Assembly: GCA_021432635.1 (NCBI GenBank)
Contig: MU270020.1
Span: 1,257,202 to 1,321,201, forward strand
Source: Thozetella sp. PMI_491
Lineage: Eukaryota > Ascomycota > Sordariomycetes > Chaetosphaeriales > Chaetosphaeriaceae
DNA length: 64,000 nucleotides
Reading direction: 5' to 3'
Shown: one piece after another, positions 56,354 to 64,000 of the stretch
Layout: each line of letters starts with the position of its first letter
Position numbering within the stretch: position 1 is the first letter of the stretch
Program-made: the position numbers and the translations under genes
Notes under the pieces: model-generated
Databases searched by the model: none
Told to the model about the DNA's origin: nothing
Seen by the model: only the letters and a program-made list of their open reading frames with translations

Positions 56354-58961
56354 ATGTTGCTTGAACAGCCAATCAGCCTTCCAGGAGATATCTTCGAAGT
56401 ATACGCCTCCTACAAGAGAGGAACCGCCAAGGTCATTCGCTGGCTTTCTTCAAGCGCCAAAGATGTGGCCAGACCAAGGCCATACCTCACATCGATCCGA
56501 GAGCTGAGACATTTTGCCGATTGCGTCATCCTTAAGAAGATTCCAGTACCGGACGATATCATTCACGTGTTTCGGCAGACGATACAGGCCCGAAAAGGCC
56601 TCACGAACTTCTATAAGAGACAATTCAACACGGACAAGACGAGCAACGAGAATCATGACTATTTCAACGGTGTATTTGAAGAAGTCTATCGAGATCTCGT
56701 CCGCTCCTGCAACTGCACAGCCAACAGTCGCTCGACAGTTATCAAAGGGCATCCCAGCACGCCCCTCAGAAGAGGCACTGACAGAAGGTGGTCGAACACG
56801 TTCTCGTGCCTCGAACATGCAGAAACGGCAGGAAGTAAGGTGAACTTGCCCAAGGACTCACTTCCGAGCCCCGCTCCCGATGTGTCTCCCGAGAGAACAT
56901 TATCAGACGACATAAGCCCGTCGCAGACTAGTTTCGATTTCGAGGAGGGAGCCTGCCTAAGGATTGAGCACGATACTCTAGACGAGACGATGTATCTTCA
57001 TACCCATATTTTAGTAAGTTCATACCTCTATTTGTTTGTGATCGTTAGGTACTTACCAAGATCTCGACATAGCAACTTCAACAGTTGATGAGTGCTGTTA
57101 AAGAGTCATTCAGAGGTGTCACAACAGGCACAGTGCCTCTTGCTACCGCCGCTTCCAATGCAAACACAGCCTATACATTTGGAAAAATAGTCTGCAACGA
57201 GCTTTCGGAATATAACATTTACAATCCTACACAGCTCAAGGAGCGCTATTGTGAGCTTATGGATGGCCTCCACACACAAAGCATCGCTTCTAAGACCATC
57301 AGTAACGCTGCAGCTCCAACAGAGCACTGTTTTCCCGGCTCCCTTCGTTTCCACCTGGCATGGAGGGCTTTGGTTCTTTACCAGAAGAATCTGGAAAACT
57401 CGCGAGAGCATGACTCCATATGCTCCAATTGTGGAATGCCACCCAAAAAACCACACTTCGAGGACCCAGTCGAGTTCCTGGTGTGCCAAAAGCTGAAAAA
57501 CATCGAGTATTTCGAGACCGAAGAGAAGCAATTGGAAGATGCTGAAGTGAGTGGCTTTCTTCGACTGATCCAGGACATACATCAGACGATATATTGGATA
57601 CAGTCAAGTGAAGAACTTGGCAGAGCGAGGCGCCAGATCCCCTTGTTGGGAGATTTGCTGCTGTTCCTGAAAGACCGAAGTCAGTATGGCTCACCGCGAT
57701 CCAATCTCTGTGCTTTGGCGTTTGGATTGTGTCTCTTCTTGGAATCATACAAAAGCGTCTGTGGCATAGACTCTACCCCAAATAGCCCTGGCTGCTCGCA
57801 CGAGTCCACAGCATCACGTAGGTTGAGCTTCGATGCGAGGTATGCGCGACTAGCATCCTTAGGCTTTTCTATCCAGGTCAAAAAGCATCTAGGGCGGATC
57901 CTGGAATCCGGGGACATGCCGTGCAACTGCCTCAAAGTCAACGGCCGACCTGTGGTGCCTCTCCTGATTGGTTACCACCAGTTGATGGACAGCTTCATCA
58001 CCACCAAACGCTTTGATCTCTTCTACCAAGCTCCATGGGTGTCTGGGGATCATCACTTGGAGGAAATAACGCGAGCCGCAGATTACGGCTCCAAGGCATG
58101 GCATTACGGATATTTTATCGGCACTGTCCTACATATGTACAGCGCGCTCGTCCAAGTGGGACAGTTGGAGCCGAACGGAATACCAGTGCTGGAAGCACTC
58201 TGCAACACATTTGAAGACGCTGTGTTCCTCGGGAAGCGCTCCACACACAATGTCCTGGGTTGCTGGCAGCGCTGGACGGGCGGGAAGATCAAAACCATGG
58301 CCCATCGCAGCCAAACCTCTGCCACTCTTGGTCTCTCTGATCAAAAATGGCATTTCTGCTCGGTTCCAGACGCCAGCCATGGTGGTGATCAAAGATTCAG
58401 GAGCTTCAACCCATCCAATGTTTCTCTCCTGTCGCTTCTTGCAGAAGTCCAATCCCCATTGGATGATAGAGTCGTGGCATGGATATATTTGCCCAAGACG
58501 AAGAGGAAGAAGGTACGTAGCCCTCGTCCATAACCGCTACATTCCTGACTGTGGCCCCATTGCAGTATCAACCAAGAGACATTGTCAAGGCCAGGGCCAT
58601 GCTGCAAGCCGATGGGACATACACCGCCTACATGGAGCGCATCCAGTCTGCCCTGAGAGACGAATTCACAACTGGGGTGCTCCCTATTGCTCGTTTAAAC
58701 TACTTTTCAGTATATCATGCGTCACTCAAGGCAATGAGGCTCATTAGCCAAGCGAACCACAAAGAAGATCCGGGATACATCTGCAACTGCCCGGCCGAGA
58801 TGTGTCTGAGGGAATGCAATGCCATCTTGAAACAGCGCCTCGTATGGAGCGGAAGACGAGATTCTCTGGCCTCTGGAAGGTCTGCGTGTGAGTCTTGTCG
58901 GGAACAGTTGCTGCGGACTTTTGGGGACAAGAAGCCGAACGATTTTCTGTGGAATATGTAG
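56354..58961 (+). CDS. DUF6604-like protein of unknown function
   Basis: Exons 56354-57013, 57085-58512 and 58566-58961 give 827 residues with closing phases. The N-terminus resembles the fungal DUF6604 domain: a start like YASYKRGTAKVIRWLSSSAK, then ELRHFADCVI, VPDDIIHVFRQTIQARKGLT and HDYFNGVFEEVYRDL. A Ser/Pro-rich disordered linker follows (about residues 150-210). The rest is helical. It includes a Cys pair region CSNCGMPPKK and a C-terminal cluster YICNCPAEMCLRECN, plus CESC, which could bind metal. Function is not known for this family; such proteins are common in accessory regions of filamentous fungi. Confidence 0.75.
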
Positions 58962-61883
58962 TAAGAACGCAGATAACTGATTCAGCGATACTTTGTTCAT
59001 TTGGCTCTGCCTTGATACAAGTGACAAATCATGGACAATGATTGACGACCCAGCTCACGATTCTGAGTCGTTTGTTTCACCCATATTCCGGCAATGTCTG
59101 GAATGCTCACTTTGGAAATCTTCCCGTTACCTCTGCTTCCATGAAGGATTTTCAATCGCTATGGAAGACGGACCCATCAAGTACTGCCTAAGATCTGCAA
59201 CTAGTGGTACTGAAGTAGCTTAGAGCAAAGATGAGGTTCTAGATATAACTAGAGGCGATTCTAAAGCCAATTGGGAGCGCTGTTAGGTAGACCAGTACCC
59301 ACTAGCCCAACAGCATCAAATCGTCGATCTCTATTCGTGGTTTTAGTTCGCGATAAAATGTGGCGGGTTCAACAAGTCGACCACTTTGTTGCCCCGTGCG
59401 AAAATAGGCTTGTGATGTTCACTGCCTCCAGCTGCTTTCGGTGCACCCGGATCTGGCGTGTTCCGGTGGTCGGCAAGTTAGGCATCGAAAACGTAATTCC
59501 GTCAATACTCGGCGTGTACGGAATAAGCGACCAGGATACCCGGACCCTGATCGACGGGAAACGCGTGGCCGGTTCAGGCTGCCGCTTGCAGCGATCATTG
59601 CGAGGACTAGATCCACCGTCTGCTGCTGTTGACGTTTACGGCACTACTGGGCCAATATCTGCTTCCAGCCTGAGCACGACTGAGCAGAAACACAATGATG
59701 ACGACATCACCTCTTGAGGTTTCTCAAGGTGTCTTGAAAGCTCCTGGGAAAGGCCGTCTGAGTCCCCGTCTTAAATTGACCAGGACATGGCCTTGTTGTG
59801 TGCTGCAAGCTGCGGGGTCCGCCAGCTGTAGCTGTATCGCCGACCGAGTAGCTGGTGTTCAAAACATCTTTTCTCTGAGGCCAACGTCAACTCCATCATG
59901 TGTACGATCCAATGCCTGCATTTTGGTAGCTTGGTACGAGACGGAGGCTGGCCAGATAGGAGGGCTTGAGAGCCGTTTAACGACGCTTTTGGGTCTCTAC
60001 TGACCCTGTAAGCTCTCTGCATCTGGGCCAATTACTTTTAAGGCCTCTAGCTGTAAAAGTGAAGCCGGTGGTGTTTAATTCTCACGCTAACAAACCGACA
60101 GGGGTTGTTATATTGTGCAGGCCTTAACTTAGGCTACTACCGTGCAGCTGAGAAGGCCATGAGCCTTCCCCCAAGCACCGCGTCGCATTCAAGGCACCTA
60201 CTTCCATCACAAGGTAGGCAGACTTAACATGGCATGCCGATATTGCCCTAGTAAATTCTCGTTGGTTCATAATCTTGCGCTAATGGACAGTCAGGCGGCA
60301 ACAAAACATCAGCATCAGAAGCTACTAGACGACACGCCATCAAGTGGCGTGACCCCGATTAGGGAGGCCGGGTGATGGAGCTTGGCCACTTCGTCACTTT
60401 CATCACTGCCTGCGATGACGATTTTTTTTTCCCTCTCTCGCCGTTGCCATTCGGGTGATGCATCTGCTGGCCCGAAGGGCCGGGTTGCTCCTGTGTTCCA
60501 CACCAGGCATACTTATCGCGCATCTTATTGGAAGCTAGAGCAGGCATCGCGCACCGGACGAGGCCCCCCGGCCAATGACGCCGCCCTCGGAAACATCACC
60601 CCGCGTGGAGGGGCAAGAAGATTGACAAGCCCAGTCGGCCGTTGATCTCACCACGCGCAGGGGGGAGGCGCTGGTGCTAGCGACCACGCCGAACGGCCCT
60701 GGCTGCGACACATTTCTAGACGCTTTGAACCTAAGCGACGAGAGGGAAAGCGAGGGGGCCGTGGGGGTGAAAGGGGGGAGATTAACGATAAAATAAAAGG
60801 AAAGGGAAAAAAAAAAGAAAAAAAAAGAAAGGCGCCGCTATGGGACAGGCCCGGGCCAAATCTCTCGTGGCAGACTCTTGGCTACGGCCTCTCTGGAGGC
60901 ACGCACACGGGGAACTGGAAGCACACTGGAGATTTTCTGGAACTGCCTAACTCGGTGTCTTACATCGGCTGCACAAAGTACAGCCGATCGCCGGGTAATC
61001 GTTGCTAGAAATGAAGTCAGACCCTTTTCCAGTGACACCCCCCGTCGCTGATCAATTGGACACCGAGTCCCCAGTCAGCCCCACTGGGTTGGACCCCCAG
61101 ATCCAAGCCGCCGCTCGCCCTCCCGGTGTCCAGCCCAGGCAAGTAGCACGGCAAGCCAGGGCATGCCAGGCCCGGCTGGCCCGCTGGGCTGGGTTGGGTT
61201 GGGCGCGGGCTGGAAAAGAGACGTCGCTTTCCGACGCTGGGGCAAAAGGGAGGGGCCCCCGCTCTGCCGCCATCAGCCATCCATCAGAGACAACATCCCA
61301 CCTTGAATAAAAATTGGTCGACAGCCTCGAGCGAACGAGTGCGCCTCGCTGTTGACTCTCTTCGTTGTTGCTTTTTGCTTTGGTGTCCCCCTTCTCCTCT
61401 TTCGAGCATTCCGTGGCTCGACCATCACCACTTCCCCAGCCGCGCTGAAAAAGTAGATCGGCAGCCCAGCGTTTAGCTTCGCCTCCGGCTTCGTAACCAA
61501 CCGGCCACGGGCCCGGATCACCTGAACCCTGCGCTGCTTCAGTTAGCCGCCGCTTGGCCTTTGCAAACACGAAACAGTGCTCTCGCAATTGTCGCCTGGC
61601 CCATCTTGGCCTGCGAGACCTGCTGCTGTGGGCGCATCGCTTTGCTTCACCCTTTGCACGCCCGACCTGGCCAATCTTTTAATACTCGACGCCTTCGCTT
61701 CGTACCCCTCCGTCAGCCCCGCGATCCTCGACTCGAAGATCATGTTTGGTTTGCCCGAGCCTTCTGTCGCGCTCCCCCTCCTCTCGGCCTAAGAAAGAGG
61801 CACCCACAGCTCTCCCGTCTCGTCTCCGGCTCCCTCGCACCTTTCGGCGGCTACATGCGATATCTTCATATCCGTCGCCCAGC
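58962..61883. other. Gene-poor region of 2.9 kb
   Basis: Between the DUF6604 gene and the ubiquitin protease. Short frames only, none with family resemblance. A purine-only tract lies at about 60782-60833. The last 600 bp are C/T-rich and likely the promoter and long 5' UTR of the ubiquitin protease. Confidence 0.4.
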
Positions 61884-64000
61884 ATGAAGGGAACTCTGGG
61901 GAAATTCCGCAGCGTGCGCGACAAATCGGGCCATCGCCGCAACAAGTTGTCCGAACCAGGTTCGAAGGTGCGTCGCCCATCTCCTGGCGGCCCCCTCTGC
62001 TGTCGCGTGCGCGCTCCGCTCTCCTGGCCATATCTGACGTGCCTCCTCTAGTCGCGTCCTGATTCTCTCCTTTCGCTTTTCAAACCCGAGTCTGCGAAGC
62101 AAGCCCAAAAGGAAAAGGAGGATGAAGAGAAAGAGGGAGCCAAGGTAGGTGGACAGCTGCCCTCCAAGTAACCGAGTTGCCTACCGGGACGCTATTGACT
62201 GATACCAATTGTGCCCCAGGTCGAAGAGATATCCAAGCGGCTTGCCGAGCTCAACTACCATGATATCCCCGAGGAATGGATACGCTTTACTCTCTCGTCA
62301 AAGTTTGCGGCAGGCGACGCGGAGAAGGCACTGGAGCTCGTGCAGCTGCAGGAAAAGGCCTTCAAAGGAATAATACAACCATACAACCCCAACGTGCAGA
62401 TGCTTGGTGCAGAGAACAGGGGCAACGTCACTTGCTATCTGGATTCGCTGCTTTTCGCGATGTTCGCCAAGCTGACGGCCTTCGAGTGCATGCTGAAGAA
62501 CGACTTGACTGAAGGTTCGCATCAGAAGCTAGCAGCGCTACTCCGCCTATGGGTGAACATGCTAAGAAGCGGGAAGCTCATCCACACCGATATCGTATGT
62601 CCTTCCTGGGCAGCCCAGCTCTCTGGTATCAAACCCACGCTAACCTCCTTTGCTAGACCGAACACATACAAAACGCCCTGGCTGAGTGTGGCTGGGCCGA
62701 CGCAAAGGAGCTCGAACAGCAAGATACCTCCGAGGCATTCGCATTCATCACAGAGACACTGCAGCTACCGTTACTTATGCTACAAGTTGACCTATTTCAT
62801 CAAGGCAAAGGAGACAGCGACGACCACAAAGTTGTTCATGAGAGACTGCTCAATCTTGCGGTACCCGCTGACCCTGAGGGGAAGGGCATCAAGCTCGAGG
62901 ACTGTCTAGAAGAGTATTTCAACAACAAGGTCGAGGTATTGCGAGATAGCTTGGAGGAGAAGGAGAGGGAGAAAACAGGATCCATTCAAAAGAATACCAT
63001 ACGCCTCGTCACAGCGGAGGATGAGCCGGGATTCAACCCCTTGCAGCGAAGATGGACTACCCAAGAAGGGATTGTGGATTCCCCGACCCTCATGGCTGGG
63101 CCCGCCCTGTCGCCAGTATCAATCGCAGCCACTGAGTATTCGCGGCCTTCCCCGAGGCACCGATCCACGAGCATTATCCAGCGGATCGTGGTCGATGACA
63201 AGGGACAGCTTACCGACTCGGATCCGAACCTGCTTAGCAAAGTTAAGCGAACAGGGTCAACCGTTGTGAAAGCTGTCACCATCCCCGCCTGGCAGTTCTT
63301 CAGGCTGATACGTACGTAAAGATCCTCAATGCGGAACAGAAACTTGCGGCTAACATGGATGAACAGCATGGCACGCAACCTCCAATGCGCAACCAAAGAG
63401 CGACATTGAAGTCGTTCGCCAGTTCAATCAGCGGCCTGTGGTCGGTATTTGTCTAAAGAGATACACCATGACTGAGCAGGGAGTTCCTCAGCGCTTCAAC
63501 ACTTTTGTCGATATACCGGACAGCCTGCGACTCCCTCACTTCATGATGGTCAACGACCAGTTGGAAACAGCACAAAGTGAGCTGAACCAAGAATACAAAC
63601 TTGTGCTCCAAGGAGTAGTATGCCACCGTGGCGACTCTCTACAGAGCGGCCATTACATCTCATTTGCGCGTGTTGCGCCGAAGCTCATGACCGACAACCG
63701 AAGGCACGACAACGATCCTCCCCCCGACTATGAGGAAGCCCAGTGGGCCAAGTTTGATGACCTGGCTACTGAGCAGCGTGTCTCTTACGTTGATGACATT
63801 AAGCAGTCGCTCAAGGAGGAGATGCCCTACTTAGTGTTCTATCAAATAGTACCGATGGTAGACGTAACGGCGACCTCGACCGATGGATCTGTGACCGAGC
63901 CCCCGTCCTACGACGAATCAGCCACGGTTCTCACCGCCTCGGGCCAGCTCCCACAGACGGGCCAGCTCCCACAGACGCCCTTACTCGACCCGGATCGGGC
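61884..64000 (+). CDS. Ubiquitin-specific protease (USP/UBP family), C-terminus outside window
   Basis: Deubiquitinating cysteine protease. Exons 61884-61967, 62052-62144, 62220-62594, 62657-63311 and 63367 onward, open at the window end; over 600 residues visible. A basic Ser-rich N-terminus is followed by a UBA/CUE-like helical bundle (ISKRLAELNYHDIPEEWIRF). The Cys box is ENRGNVTCYLDSLLFAMF, with the catalytic Cys. The QQDTSEAFAFITETL segment is the usual QQD box. The His box is RGDSLQSGHYISFARVAP. The catalytic residues seen are in place. A disordered insert with PSPRHRST lies between the boxes. The visible C-terminal part, before the edge, is Pro/Ser/Thr-rich with a short direct repeat (GQLPQT). 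Confidence 0.93.

Noticed and set aside
60782-60833. Purine-only tract as a regulatory or structural element
   Set aside because: A simple A/G low-complexity run of the kind common in fungal intergenic DNA. No mirror repeat long enough to suggest triplex structure.
1-64000. CRISPR arrays, rRNA genes, complete retrotransposons
   Set aside because: None seen. There are no regularly spaced repeats, rRNA signatures, long terminal repeats or reverse transcriptase motifs in the readable sequence.

Overview
This window is nuclear DNA of a filamentous ascomycete. The evidence is short GT-AG introns of about 45-110 bp, often with CTRAY branch points, and typical fungal families: NACHT-ankyrin NLR, Zn2Cys6 regulator, S10 carboxypeptidases, OPT transporter, fucose lectin and DUF6604. 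The housekeeping set (POL3, CUT12, UreF, CWC2, RBG1, SPO12) and the overall protein look suggest a Sordariomycete, perhaps Hypocreales; that placement is inference. Gene models were joined by hand from reading frames and splice signals. Lengths are quoted where the exon phases close.

1-9.5 kb, accessory and defence-like. On the minus strand is a partial NLR-like gene with an alpha/beta-hydrolase, a NACHT-like core and ankyrin repeats. Its nucleotide-binding P-loop appears lost. Divergent from it are an unrecognised 496-residue protein and a 976-residue ankyrin-subtilisin protease. The arrangement resembles fungal protease/effector death modules.

10-27 kb, transport and peptide use. An ABCC-type ABC exporter lies beside three diverged secreted serine carboxypeptidases (S10), a Zn2Cys6 regulator and an OPT oligopeptide transporter. 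Together they could hydrolyse external protein and import the peptides. An intron-containing tRNA-Arg(UCU) and a GNAT-like acetyltransferase follow.

29-31 kb. A 6-phosphofructo-2-kinase gene is cut by a 135-base assembly gap. The far edge of the gap carries a perfect hairpin and iterated short repeats suggestive of a mobile element, and the C-terminal part of the gene is missing.

32.7-40 kb. TOM40 is followed by a gene-poor stretch holding a decayed F-box-like frame, then a secreted Lys-Gly repeat protein with Kex2-type sites, and a membrane-anchored fucose-lectin-like protein.

41-55 kb, a dense housekeeping block: POL3 (DNA polymerase delta), CUT12, UreF, CWC2, RBG1, SPO12 and an acyl-CoA dehydrogenase. 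POL3 and CUT12 share a promoter with MCB-type sites.

56-64 kb. A DUF6604 protein, a gene-poor stretch of almost 3 kb, and a ubiquitin-specific protease that runs off the window end.
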